From the NCBI RefSeq assembly GCF_000964405.1, contig NZ_BANE01000050.1:50671-114670 (forward strand): a stretch of DNA of 64,000 bases. Reading direction: 5' to 3'. This document shows, piece by piece, positions 1 through 8,688 of this stretch (the first letter of the stretch is position 1; each line of letters starts with the position of its first letter). Below the pieces are notes generated by a model. That model was not told the DNA's origin, did no database searches, and worked only from the letters and a program-made list of their open reading frames with translations. A program made the position numbers and the translations under genes. The stretch is from Novacetimonas hansenii JCM 7643 (GTDB lineage Bacteria > Pseudomonadota > Alphaproteobacteria > Acetobacterales > Acetobacteraceae).

Positions 1-169
1 TCTGCCGGTATTATTGATACAGTCCCACCGTCATGATCGAAAATGACAGGGGACTGCGCCACGAGATCATATCCTGAACATATTAAGCACTCAGTTCATG
101 ACCATGACCTACGCCAGATCAAGGCCAATAATATCCCAGGGATAACTATATGCGTGGTGATCTCATCGG

Positions 170-1393
170 TCAGGCTGGTTCATGATTTTCGACCTGCCGC
201 CGCCAAATGGGAAACGGGTCCGCCAAACCGGTATAAAGATCCGGATCAAAAAATCTCACCTCTGCGACAAGGCAGGCATCGAGATCACGACGCAAAGCGA
301 TCTCATCCATCTCTCCCGTCCCAATAAAGACAATTTCCTGCCGACGATCGCCGTAAACTGGATCCCAGTTCCCCAGAACAAAGTCACGCCATTGATCGCT
401 GTCTGGCCATTGGTTTTTTGGAATTGAGGCCCACCATAATCCCATGGCCTCGCTGCGCACCAGCGCACCTGCCTGGCTCATCTCCCCCACCCATTCAGGA
501 CGTGTCGCCAGCCAGAAATGCCCTTTTGCACGGACAACCCCGGACCAACTTCTGTCCAGAAATGCCTGAAATTTCTCAGGCACGAAGGGACGACGCGCAC
601 GATAAACGAAATTACGGATGCCATATTCATCGGTTTCTGGCATATGATTGGAAAAACCATACAGTTCCTTGAACCACAATGGATGCTGATGCGCCTTGTC
701 ATAATCAAAACGCCCGGTATTCAGTATCCGGTTGATTGGAACCTGCCCCATATCGGTTTCGATGATATCGGCATCTGAATTCAGGGCACGAATGATCTTG
801 CGGGCTGCATCCACCTGATCGGGCATGGCGGTAGAGACCTTGTTGATCACGACGACATCCGCAAATTCAATCTGCTGGACCAGAAGGTCAACCAAAGCGC
901 GCTCATCATCCTCGCCCGCAGTTTCGCCGCGATCCCTGAGGAAATCACGCGAAGAGTAGTCACGTAGCAGGTTCACCGCATCCACCACCGTAACCATCGT
1001 ATCAAGCCGCGCAATATCACTCAGGCTGATATTATTTTCATCACGGAATTCGAACGTAGCTGCCACTGGCAATGGTTCGGCGATCCCTGTCGATTCAATA
1101 AGGAGATAATCGAATTTATTCTCCCCTGCGAGACGTCGCACTTCTTGTAAAAGATCGTCACGCAAGGTGCAGCAGATACAGCCATTGGTCATCTCGACCA
1201 GCTTTTCATCTGTACGCGACAGATTACTGCCGCCCTCACGCACCAGATCAGCATCAATATTGACCTCGCTCATGTCATTTACGATAACCGCAACCTTATG
1301 TCCCTGGCGATTGTTCAGGACATGATTAAGCAGGGTCGTCTTGCCCGCGCCAAGAAAGCCGGACAGTACGGTAACGGGAAGCCTGTTATCCAT
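170..1393 (-). CDS. zigA: ZigA-type zinc chaperone GTPase (CobW/COG0523 family)
   Basis: Cytoplasmic GTPase of the COG0523 family, thought to bind GTP and zinc and pass the metal to client enzymes when zinc is scarce. The N-terminal G domain shows a Walker A loop GFLGAGKTT (residues 12-20), the metal-site motif GCICC (71-75), an EST segment at 100-102 and an NK specificity motif at 184-185. Roughly residues 255-400 form the CobW C-terminal domain. The length of 407 residues is normal for ZigA. The gene is the distal member of a leftward unit that begins at a perfect Zur-type palindrome (1682-1696), and a DUF1826 gene, another frequent Zur target, diverges from the same site. The family is certain; the ZigA subgroup is inferred from length, C-terminal sequence and context. 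Confidence 0.9.
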   Translation of the reverse strand: MDNRLPVTVLSGFLGAGKTTLLNHVLNNRQGHKVAVIVNDMSEVNIDADLVREGGSNLSRTDEKLVEMTNGCICCTLRDDLLQEVRRLAGENKFDYLLIESTGIAEPLPVAATFEFRDENNISLSDIARLDTMVTVVDAVNLLRDYSSRDFLRDRGETAGEDDERALVDLLVQQIEFADVVVINKVSTAMPDQVDAARKIIRALNSDADIIETDMGQVPINRILNTGRFDYDKAHQHPLWFKELYGFSNHMPETDEYGIRNFVYRARRPFVPEKFQAFLDRSWSGVVRAKGHFWLATRPEWVGEMSQAGALVRSEAMGLWWASIPKNQWPDSDQWRDFVLGNWDPVYGDRRQEIVFIGTGEMDEIALRRDLDACLVAEVRFFDPDLYTGLADPFPIWRRQVENHEPA

Positions 1394-1406
1394 CAGAGAT
1401 CGTCCT

Positions 1407-1649
1407 TCAGTGCTGTGTCAGGTTCGGCACATCGCCGCACGCGAAAGTCGGGCCAAAAACCTTCTGTATGTTGCAAAAAACAAGACGGGCTAATGGCACC
1501 GGAACAGCATAATCGGCAGGAAGATCGACATGCCGATAAAAGCAGTTCCAATCCCCCACATGGCAGTTTTCCCCGAAGCCAGCCGTACTGACCCATGATA
1601 TCCGGGCGAGCATCCGCGACGATGGATGCATCTCGACGGTTGTGTCCAT
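1407..1649 (-). CDS. Small Cys/His-containing ORF between Zur box and zigA (hypothetical)
   Basis: An open frame of 80 codons begins 33 bases downstream of the Zur palindrome and ends 13 bases before zigA. The start at 1649 has a GAGGG ribosome-site candidate about six bases upstream. The product would carry four Cys and several His residues, which could bind metal, but I recognise no family. Another frame of the same stretch encodes a short strongly hydrophobic segment (around 1500-1560, residues like [18 protein letters not shown]) without a good start, so the true content is unsettled. It may be a real zinc-regulated small protein, a decayed gene or an untranslated leader. Confidence 0.3.
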   Translation of the reverse strand: MDTTVEMHPSSRMLARISWVSTAGFGENCHVGDWNCFYRHVDLPADYAVPVPLARLVFCNIQKVFGPTFACGDVPNLTQH

Positions 1650-1681
1650 TAGGCCCTCGTGATCGGCGTTGAAAAACATTA

Positions 1682-1696
1682 TGTTATAATATAACA
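1682..1696. promoter_or_regulatory. Zur box (zinc-uptake repressor operator)
   Basis: TGTTATAATATAACA is a perfect 7-1-7 palindrome matching the core of proteobacterial Zur operators. It lies in the 68-115 base gap between the leftward zigA unit and the rightward DUF1826 gene, so one dimer site could repress both when zinc is plentiful. The site is seen directly; the regulator is inferred from the motif and from both neighbours being typical Zur-regulon members. Confidence 0.85.
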
Positions 1697-1764
1697 ATAT
1701 AGGCGACCATCACATAACGTCAAGCATCCGATTCATACCTTCGCTTCCCCGGACATAGCCTTTT

Positions 1765-2448
1765 ATGGAAAGACACCCCATGGAGTTCCAAGCGGCCCTC
1801 GACATCCCGCCCCAGAAAACTCAACAATACGGCACCGCCATGCTGTTCATGGAAAGCTGGCCGGCTCCAGCACTCGGCGATACCGCCCCTCCTCCCTCGG
1901 CGTATCCTGCCCCTCATGTGATTGCCTGCGCCCATGCTGCGGTCCTGCTGGATCTGCATCGCGCAGAAATCGACATGGTCGTCTGGGGGCGCAGGGTTCC
2001 GAACACATGGCAGATGGCATTGGGGAAGCCCGCTTCGTCCGGGACGATCTTTGACATGTTGGCCAGTTCCACTGAGATTGCCAATGTCCTTGCATCAAAA
2101 GCCGCAAACCGGGAGCTGTCGCCGCTGGTCCTTGGCGATGCAATCGAATTATCGAGCCTGTTTTCGGCGATCACACATGACAGCCGACAACACCTCAGAT
2201 TATTGGTGGGGGCCACGGATGGGCCCGAGTTTGCGCCTGCCCCCAACAGGCTCAGGCTTGTATGCTGCTATGGGTCCAGCAGCACAGAGTGGCGCAGTTC
2301 AGCGGGTATCACGTCCCTGCCACCATACGCCGTGGCGTTAATCAAAGGGACGCGTGACAGTGGGCATGGATGTCTGCATCGCTTCTGTCGTGCGGCCCCT
2401 GACGAGACGACATCTGGCATTCACCTCATCATTGATACCGTCATCTGA
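1765..2448 (+). CDS. DUF1826 domain-containing protein
   Basis: A 227-residue protein whose layout matches the DUF1826 family: a segment around residues 65-85 (HRAEIDMVVWGRRVP), a central helical part, a conserved strand near 165-180 (RLRLVCCYGSSSTEW, where family members usually read RLRL-x-YxGPGTEW), then a VALIKG segment and a His-containing tail ending in a hydrophobic strand. The function is unknown; the family is repeatedly found beside COG0523 GTPases and under Zur control, as here. The usual His-x-Asp pair just before the RLRL strand is not obvious (the text reads PEFAPAPN), so a ligand residue may be lost. Starts at 1765 or 1780 are both possible. The family call rests on recognised motifs rather than a search. 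Confidence 0.7.
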   Translation: MERHPMEFQAALDIPPQKTQQYGTAMLFMESWPAPALGDTAPPPSAYPAPHVIACAHAAVLLDLHRAEIDMVVWGRRVPNTWQMALGKPASSGTIFDMLASSTEIANVLASKAANRELSPLVLGDAIELSSLFSAITHDSRQHLRLLVGATDGPEFAPAPNRLRLVCCYGSSSTEWRSSAGITSLPPYAVALIKGTRDSGHGCLHRFCRAAPDETTSGIHLIIDTVI

Positions 2449-2493
2449 TGACGCACACGGAGATGGAGATACCCCGCTTTTTCATTGCGCCCT

Positions 2494-2513
2494 CGCATGT
2501 CACAGGACATGCG
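2494..2513. repeat. 20-base inverted repeat after the DUF1826 gene
   Basis: CGCATGTC and GACATGCG are perfect 8-base arms around ACAG. The repeat lies between the end of the DUF1826 gene (2448) and the end of the convergent aldolase gene (2574). No T-run follows on either strand, so it could be a weak bidirectional hairpin or an operator; I cannot decide. Confidence 0.4.
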
Positions 2514-2573
2514 ACCATCACGGCTCAACATCAGTCCATATGAAGTCATAAGCGCACCATCATCATACATGCG

Positions 2574-3488
2574 TCACGACATAATCATCGCGCCATCATG
2601 GCCAAGGCATGCCTGCAGTGCCTCAACAACTCTGTTCTGGTTGTGGGAGTCGAGTGGCAGGATCGGCAAAGGCGGTCGGGCCGTCAAAAGCCCCATGGCA
2701 TTGGTCGCGGCATAAGCCACACGCAGGCTTCCAAACTCCCTGAAGAGCAGCCACATCGGCTGCAGGGTTTGCTGGTAATGGTTCACTGCATGAACATCAC
2801 CTGCATAGGCCGCAGTCACCAGTGCCTTGGCCAGTTTTGGCAGGAAACCACCCAGCACACTAAACCATGCATCACATCCGGCCAGCAGGGCTTCGGCCGC
2901 AATCCAGTCCCCGCTGTAGCCGATGTTGAGTTTTCCAACCGGGCTGCCCCGTAATGCCGTCAACTCCTGTGCCAATGCCCCCTCTGGCAGAGGGGGCATT
3001 TTTATGGCCGCGATATTAGGGACATCAGACAGCCGCTCCAGTAACTCACGCCCGAAACTGAAACGGGTCGTGCTGGGGTTATTATAAATGCACAGCGGCA
3101 AAGACGTGACACCGGCCACCGCAACATAATGCTGGTACACTTCGTCCTGTGTCAGGGGGGTATAGGAAACCGGGGCCATCAATAATCCATCCGCCCCTTC
3201 GGCTGCGGCATCACTTGCAAGGTTCTGCGCATCATCAGTACGCAGCGCACCAATCCCCACGATCAGGGGCGTTTTCCCCCCGACAGCCTTGACCGCAGCA
3301 CGAACAGCGCGACGCCGCTCGACACGGCTTAGATAGGCATAAGTTCCGGTACTGCCCAACAGGCCAATGGAATCCACGCCATTGATCGACAGATGATCTG
3401 TCAGACGCATGACACCTTCCGCATCAACGGCACCATGTTCATTGGCTGGTGTAATGGGAAACGCCGACAGACCATGAAAAATAGACAT
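2574..3488 (-). CDS. DapA/NanA-superfamily aldolase (dihydrodipicolinate synthase family)
   Basis: A class I aldolase or lyase of the DHDPS/N-acetylneuraminate lyase superfamily, a TIM barrel that forms a Schiff base with a 2-oxo acid such as pyruvate. Seen: the GSTGTY segment near residue 46, the Tyr of CIYNNPSTT near 137, and the Schiff-base Lys in NIAAIKMP near 162. Length is about 304 residues, normal for the family. I place the start at 3488 (MSIFHGL), which aligns with family N termini; an upstream start at 3515 would add nine residues. It stands alone between convergent DUF1826 and the exporter fragment, so the substrate cannot be read from context. It is unlikely to be the housekeeping DapA; a catabolic oxo-acid aldolase is more likely. 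Confidence 0.85.
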   Translation of the reverse strand: MSIFHGLSAFPITPANEHGAVDAEGVMRLTDHLSINGVDSIGLLGSTGTYAYLSRVERRRAVRAAVKAVGGKTPLIVGIGALRTDDAQNLASDAAAEGADGLLMAPVSYTPLTQDEVYQHYVAVAGVTSLPLCIYNNPSTTRFSFGRELLERLSDVPNIAAIKMPPLPEGALAQELTALRGSPVGKLNIGYSGDWIAAEALLAGCDAWFSVLGGFLPKLAKALVTAAYAGDVHAVNHYQQTLQPMWLLFREFGSLRVAYAATNAMGLLTARPPLPILPLDSHNQNRVVEALQACLGHDGAMIMS

Positions 3489-3931
3489 GTTAAATATCAT
3501 TCCCTGATGAAACATTGAGGCCCATCGATTTCAGATAACGCCTGATTCAGCACGTCACCTGGCAAAGACGCTGTTTGTTTACCACCACTACGACACAGGC
3601 AGAACCTTCGCCCTGAGCACGATATCCAATCGCTGCGACAGCCGCCACCCTGGCATGGGCACAGAGGCCGTCTGGAAAACTCCAGACTCCCCAGATATGT
3701 AAGCACTGGCGGCACAAGTGCCCATGTGCACATGCAGGCATCTGGCGCGGAACTATCCCCTTCCAGAGCAGGAAAAACTCCCGAATAGCACATTACGCCG
3801 ACGATGATGGAATTACCTGTTGCATTCCATAATATCCTGCGGGTGGTCCGCCGCCCGCAGTCGTTGGTTTCGGCAAGGACATAGGTCGGCAGAAGTCGTG
3901 ATTATACAATGATCTGTATTATCCACCACAG
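3489..3931. other. Intergenic stretch with no assignable gene
   Basis: About 440 bases between the aldolase start and the end of the EamA-type gene. Short Cys-rich open frames exist on the minus strand (3547-3741 and 3497-3793), but none has a family resemblance or a convincing ribosome site. The stretch may be remains of a decayed gene plus the aldolase promoter. Confidence 0.5.
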
Positions 3932-4794
3932 TCAGGAAAAATGTTTTGCACCAGCCACACACAAAACAACGATAAACGTTGAAGCCAGCATAGTCCACGC
4001 AATCGGTTCATGAAGCAAAAATGCGGCAAGCAGCAGCCCGAAAAAAGGTTGAAGCAACTGAAGCTGCCCGACACTAGCAATCCCCCCCATCGCCAGACCA
4101 CGATACCAGAAGATAAAGCCGATCAGCATGCTGAAAATTGAAACATAACCAAGGCCAATCCATGAAGAGACATGGATATTCCCCCAACTGGTGGGCAGGT
4201 AGGCCAGGCCAATCAGCGCCATGAGCGGTAGAGACAACAGCAGGGACCATGAAATGACCTGCCATCCCCCCAGGCGGCGGGAGAGTGTTGCCCCTTCCGC
4301 GTATCCAAGACCACAGACAAGAATGGCCGCCACCATCAGGAGATCACCTGTAAAATTCCCGGCCTGACTGCCATAAAATGCAAACCCGGCGACAGCAGTC
4401 GCACCAATAATGGAGAATAACCAGAAAGCAGGCTTTGGTCGCTCGCCACCACGCAAAACCCCGAAAATTGCTGTTGCCAGTGGTAACAAGCCGATAAACA
4501 CAATTGAATAGGCAGCGGTAATATGCTGCAGCGCCAGTGCCGTCAGCAGTGGAAAACCAACCACCCCACCGACCGCCACGAGAATGAGCGGAACACTATC
4601 GCATCGTTGCGGCCGAGGCTGACGGAATGCGCCCAGGAAAATCCCCCCCCCAGCAGGGCAGCAATCACGGCCCGTGCATAGGTCAGGAAAATCGGGGAAA
4701 AATCAGCAACCGCAACCCGCGTTGCAGGAAGAGAACCGCTGAAGATGATGACAGCGAGCAAACCGCTGCCCCATCCTTCTGTTGTCCGTTTCAT
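3932..4794 (-). pseudogene. EamA/DMT-family transporter, frameshifted at a 9-base homopolymer
   Basis: Drug/metabolite-transporter superfamily permease with ten hydrophobic helices in two EamA halves, normally an exporter of amino acids or related metabolites. The N-terminal part (4794 to about 4650) and the rest (about 4640 to 3932) are in different frames. The switch falls at nine C on the plus strand (4643-4651). One more G on the coding strand would give a continuous protein of about 287 residues reading ...LLGGGIFLGAFRQ... and joining VAVGGVVGFPLL without loss. Both halves are otherwise intact, so this is either a recent slip, a phase-variable switch or a sequencing error. The divergent MocR-type gene with an operator between is the standard arrangement for regulated exporters of this class. 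Confidence 0.8.
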
Positions 4795-4874
4795 CGACGG
4801 GAATCCTTGGTATCATGATGTCTGCGTATATTCGAAATTATGAAGATAAAATTCCCCGGACCAGCCACAATCTG

Positions 4875-4896
4875 ATACAGTTATGAAAAACTGTAT
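4875..4896. promoter_or_regulatory. Inverted-repeat operator between the EamA and MocR genes
   Basis: ATACAGTT and AACTGTAT are perfect 8-base arms around ATGAAA, in the 100-base gap between the two divergent genes and touching the proposed TTG start of the regulator. MocR/GntR regulators often bind such sites to control themselves and the divergent transporter. The repeat is seen; the binding protein is inferred. Confidence 0.6.
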
Positions 4897-6326
4897 TGGT
4901 AATAATACCCATACACTTTCCGGGGCTGGCATTGGGACATCCACAGATACGCACATCCACCATCATGGAGGCGATCAGACAGCGCATAGCAACCCGCGCC
5001 CTTGTTCCTGGTGATCGCCTGCCATCCATCCGACAGTTGGCCAGAACCATGCAGGCCTCCCCTTCCACCATCGTGCAGGCTTATGATCGGCTTGCTGCCG
5101 AGGGAGTTATTGCACCACGTCAGGGATCGGGTTTTTATGTGACAGGGCGCGCACTTCCTCCTCTGGCGCTGGCAGATGCCACGACACCGGCGGCAAGGGC
5201 CATCGACCCGTTCTGGGTATCGCGCCAGTCCCTTGATTCCGACCCTACAGTTCTAAAGCCGGGATGCGGCTGGCTTCCGACGGAATGGATGCCCAATGCA
5301 GCCCTGCGCAAGGCATTTCGGGCCGTGGCACGTAGAGAAAACGTCATTCTGTCAGAATATGGCAGTACCAGGGGCGCAATACGCCTGCGCCGCTTCCTGA
5401 CAGCCCAGTTTGCTGAAGAAGGGCTGGAGATCAGCCCCGATCAGGTTCTGCTGACAGGTTCGGGTACGCAGGCTGTTGACCTGATCTGCCGCCTACTGCT
5501 GCGTCGCGGTGATACGGTACTGGTGGATGATCCATGTTACTTCAATTTCCAAGCCTTGCTCCGGGCACATGAAATCCGGATTATAGGGGTTCCATATACC
5601 GCGACTGGCCCGGACATCGAAGCTTTCGAACGGATTGTCCTGCATGAAAAACCGCATCTTTATCTTACCAACTCGGTGCTGCACAATCCTACGGGGGCGA
5701 TGGTTTCACCCCAGACTGCCTTTCGCCTTTTAAATACTGCTTCTGCTGCGGGTCTCCTGATTGTTGAAGATGATATCTTCGCAGATTTCGAAACGATACC
5801 CTCCCCCCGACTGGCTGTGATGGATGGGCTGGATCATGTGATCCGGGTTGGAAGTTTTTCAAAAACGCTTTCTGCCTCCGTCAGGTGTGGCTATATCTCT
5901 GCGCGCAAGGATCTGATTGACGGCCTGATTGATCTGCAAGTAGCAACCAGTTTTGGCGGCCCCAGTCCCGTGATTACCGAAGTAATCTCCGATGTGCTGG
6001 AAGGGGGGAGCTATCGCAAACACATGCTTGAAATTCAACGACATCTGGAGAAATCCCGCAAAACAGTAATACATAAATTGGAAATGCTGGGGATATGTCC
6101 CTGGGTCGTACCAAAGGGCGGTTTTTATTTATGGGGTCGACTGCCCGATGGGCAGGATTCCACACAGATCGCCCTACGTAGCTTGGATGACAAAATCATT
6201 CATGCCCCAGGGAACGTCTTTAGTGTCAGTCAGTCAGCTTCTTCATTCATGCGTTTCAATGTCACGCAATGCATGGATGAAAAGATCTTTCATTCTCTTG
6301 AAAACATACTGACAGGCCGTCGATAA
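4896..6326 (+). CDS. MocR-type regulator (GntR winged helix fused to PLP aminotransferase fold)
   Basis: Transcription factor with an N-terminal GntR-like winged helix (about residues 20-85, containing PGDRLPSIRQLA and the wing GSGFYVTGR) joined to a fold-type I aminotransferase domain (about 115-470). The PLP-binding Lys is K323 in VGSFSKTL, and DDPCYFNF and VEDDIFADF are seen at the cofactor pocket. Such proteins sense PLP adducts of amino compounds and regulate neighbouring genes. The start is uncertain: TTG at 4896 keeps the first helix complete, TTG at 4932 follows a GGGG-rich site, and ATG at 4965 would cut into the first helix. It diverges from the broken EamA exporter across a 22-base palindrome, so that exporter is its likely target. 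Confidence 0.9.
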   Translation: MVIIPIHFPGLALGHPQIRTSTIMEAIRQRIATRALVPGDRLPSIRQLARTMQASPSTIVQAYDRLAAEGVIAPRQGSGFYVTGRALPPLALADATTPAARAIDPFWVSRQSLDSDPTVLKPGCGWLPTEWMPNAALRKAFRAVARRENVILSEYGSTRGAIRLRRFLTAQFAEEGLEISPDQVLLTGSGTQAVDLICRLLLRRGDTVLVDDPCYFNFQALLRAHEIRIIGVPYTATGPDIEAFERIVLHEKPHLYLTNSVLHNPTGAMVSPQTAFRLLNTASAAGLLIVEDDIFADFETIPSPRLAVMDGLDHVIRVGSFSKTLSASVRCGYISARKDLIDGLIDLQVATSFGGPSPVITEVISDVLEGGSYRKHMLEIQRHLEKSRKTVIHKLEMLGICPWVVPKGGFYLWGRLPDGQDSTQIALRSLDDKIIHAPGNVFSVSQSASSFMRFNVTQCMDEKIFHSLENILTGRR

Positions 6327-6404
6327 TTTTTATCCCACAAATTCCATACAAGGAAAAACAGAAGGGGCTGGCATAGGTACGCCAATAAAGGCTTGGTATG
6401 TCAC

Positions 6405-6590
6405 ATGAAAGCACGTCATCGTGGGCGGCTGCCTGTCAGCATCCAAAAATACCTTCTGGAGCACTTTGTTGCGGACCCGCCGGTCTGGGGGGCCGGCGAG
6501 CTTGTCGGTGTCAATCGTAATACCGCAACCCTATATTATCGTAAATTGCGAGAGATCATCACGAAACAGATTGCTCATGGGGCGCCGGTA
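6405..6590 (+). mobile_element. IS1595-family transposase, N-terminal remnant
   Basis: The frame from 6405 encodes about 60 residues resembling the N terminus of IS1595/IS1016-type transposases, notably ELVGVNRNTATLYYRKLRE, a helix-turn-helix segment. The DDE catalytic domain is absent and the frame continues into unrelated sequence, so this is a truncated scrap. The GGGGCTGGCATAGG stretch near 6364 may be part of the left end; no matching right end is visible before 6808. It shows past insertion downstream of the MocR gene. Confidence 0.65.
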
Positions 6591-6807
6591 TCTCCGGGCT
6601 GTATATATTATTGGCGGCAGGACAGACAAAGACCATCGCATGGCAGCTTGCCGATCATCCCGAATTCGGTCACGTACAATCTGTACCCCGTGATAATCCC
6701 GGCACGATTCGTCTGCTGCTTTTCGCCAGGCACTTCCCGGCCAGAACCGGGGCAAGGCAGGCACGGCCAGGGATTCATCATTGCAGCCTGAAGGGATATA
6801 TCCGATC

Positions 6808-7878
6808 ATGAGCCAGCTTCCTTCCACCATCCGTGTTGGCCTGATTGGCTACGGATTTGCGGGCAAGACATTTCACAAACCTCTGCTGATGGCGGAACCG
6901 CGCATGCGGATCACCCGTGTCGCATCCAGTGATAGTGCAAAGGTGCATGCCGACCTGCCGGACGTTACGGTTGATGCTGATCCCGCGGCCCTTATCGCAT
7001 GCAAGGATGTTGACCTTGTCATCATCGCAACCCCGAACGCGCACCATGCCCCCTTGGCACGACAGGCACTGCTTGCGGGCAAGAACGTCGTCGTGGACAA
7101 ACCCTTCACACTGACGCTGGCACAGGCGCGTGATCTGGTGGCGCTGGCGGCACAGCAGGACAAGTTGCTGTCGGTCTTCCACAACCGGCGCTGGGATAGT
7201 GATTTCCTGAGTGTGAAAAACGCGCTCACAACCGGTCTGATCGGTCGGATTACGCATTTTGAATCCCACATTGACCGTTTTCGCCCCATGGTCCGCAAAC
7301 GCTGGCGTGAAGGCGATCAGCCGGGCGCCGGCCTGTGGTTCGACCTTGGCCCACATCTGGTGGATCAGGCGCTATGCCTGTTTGGCCTGCCCATTGCCGT
7401 GCATGGCGACCTTATGAGGCAACGCAATGGCGCCGTGTCGGACGACTGGGCGCATGTCGTGTTGGAATATGATCACCATCGTGTCATCCTGCATTGCAGC
7501 ATGCTGGTTGCCGGCGGCGTGCCGCGTTTTGTCATGCATGGTGAAAAAGGCAGTATTCTCAAACGCAAGCCCGATGGCCAGGAAGCCCAGCTTCTTGCGG
7601 GCATGGCACCAGGTCATGATGGCTGGGGATATGATCCAGACCCGCTCCTGATGTATGATGAACATGGATCAGAGCAGGAAATTCCTGCACTTATGGGGGA
7701 TCAGCGACGCTATTATGCCCATATTGCGGATGCGCTGACAGGTGTCGGGGCGAATCCCGTGCCCCCGTTCCAGGCACTGGCCGTAATGGCCGTTATCGAA
7801 GCCGCAAACCAATCCGCCCGGGCGAAAGCCTCTGTCGGGCTGGATCTGACAAGTGAGGAAATCGCCGCATGGCCATAG
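6808..7878 (+). CDS. Gfo/Idh/MocA-family NAD(P)-dependent oxidoreductase
   Basis: Cytosolic oxidoreductase with an N-terminal Rossmann domain (GLIGYGFAGKTFH, about residues 10-22) and a C-terminal alpha/beta domain; family members oxidise or reduce sugars, inositols and related polyols. The usual EKP catalytic-lysine motif appears as VDKPFT near residue 93, and WDSDF follows near 130 as in the YdgJ/YhhX subgroup. Length of 356 residues is typical. ATG at 6808 is chosen because the Rossmann strand begins a few residues later. The stop overlaps the next start by ten bases, so it is translationally coupled to the UPF0303 gene. The substrate is unknown. Confidence 0.88.
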   Translation: MSQLPSTIRVGLIGYGFAGKTFHKPLLMAEPRMRITRVASSDSAKVHADLPDVTVDADPAALIACKDVDLVIIATPNAHHAPLARQALLAGKNVVVDKPFTLTLAQARDLVALAAQQDKLLSVFHNRRWDSDFLSVKNALTTGLIGRITHFESHIDRFRPMVRKRWREGDQPGAGLWFDLGPHLVDQALCLFGLPIAVHGDLMRQRNGAVSDDWAHVVLEYDHHRVILHCSMLVAGGVPRFVMHGEKGSILKRKPDGQEAQLLAGMAPGHDGWGYDPDPLLMYDEHGSEQEIPALMGDQRRYYAHIADALTGVGANPVPPFQALAVMAVIEAANQSARAKASVGLDLTSEEIAAWP

Positions 7879-8372
7879 CAGATGACCTGCGCATGATCGC
7901 GCAGCAGGAACACGAACTTCTTTTTCCAACATTCGATGAAGCCAATGCGTGGCAGCTTGGCCAGTTCCTTCGGGAATGGGGACAGACGAACGGGGCACCG
8001 ATCGCCATAGATATCCGTACCTTCAATCGCCCCCTGTTCTTTGCCGCCCTGCCGGGATCGGCACCGGACAATACCGACTGGATCCGCCGCAAAAGCAATA
8101 TGGTCGATCGCTATCGGCGAAGCAGCTATGCAATCGGGCTGGACCTGAAGGCGAAGGGAACAACCCTCACGGAACGCTATGGCCTGTCACTTCAGGATTA
8201 TGCTCCGTATGGTGGGGCGTTCCCGATCATACTGGACAAAACCGGCATTATCGGTTCCGTGACTGTATCAGGGCTGGATCAGCGCGAAGACCATAATCTG
8301 GTTGTCACGGCACTCTGCGTGGCACTCGGGCTGGACCCAAAGCAGCATACCCTTGAAAGCAACATCCCCTGA
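7869..8372 (+). CDS. UPF0303 / HbpS-like heme-degrading-domain protein
   Basis: A 167-residue protein of the UPF0303 group (related to the GlcG/HbpS fold), a small alpha/beta domain with no agreed reaction; relatives bind heme or small ligands. Seen: the N-terminal helix with EHELLFPTFD, the strand PIAIDIRTFNRPLFFAA, the RRKSNMV segment and the C-terminal GSVTVSGLDQREDH. It overlaps the preceding oxidoreductase by ten bases. This pairing occurs in other proteobacteria, which suggests a shared step, but nothing here names it. Confidence 0.8.
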   Translation: MAIADDLRMIAQQEHELLFPTFDEANAWQLGQFLREWGQTNGAPIAIDIRTFNRPLFFAALPGSAPDNTDWIRRKSNMVDRYRRSSYAIGLDLKAKGTTLTERYGLSLQDYAPYGGAFPIILDKTGIIGSVTVSGLDQREDHNLVVTALCVALGLDPKQHTLESNIP

Positions 8373-8688
8373 ACCTCCTCCTGCCGCACCACGGGTCCTG
8401 CCCGCCCATTTACCTACACCCGGCATGATGCAGGATCGCAGTGGACTGATGCCCCCGGAAGCGCGGACGATCGGGCCGGTCTATAATCTGCGGCCTGCCT
8501 GATCGCCCACATGCGACCTCAAACCGTCTGAGCATGGTCAGGCAGCCGCTCTTTGCCCATTGGGCCTCCATCATACACATGCCCCAACCTTTTCCATCAA
8601 GGGGCCATCGTCGCCATCTGTTCTTTTGTCATGATGCACCGACTTTACACGCGATATCATGGGCACCACCACGCCAGAAACCGTTTCA
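8373..8688. other. Gap without a recognisable gene
   Basis: About 316 bases between the UPF0303 gene and the end of the convergent TetR gene. Short open frames on both strands show no family features, and I see no clear terminator with a T-run. Confidence 0.5.

Noticed and set aside
3497..3793. Cys-rich minus-strand frames in the gap before the aldolase
   Set aside because: No ribosome site, no family resemblance, and two overlapping frames are equally open.
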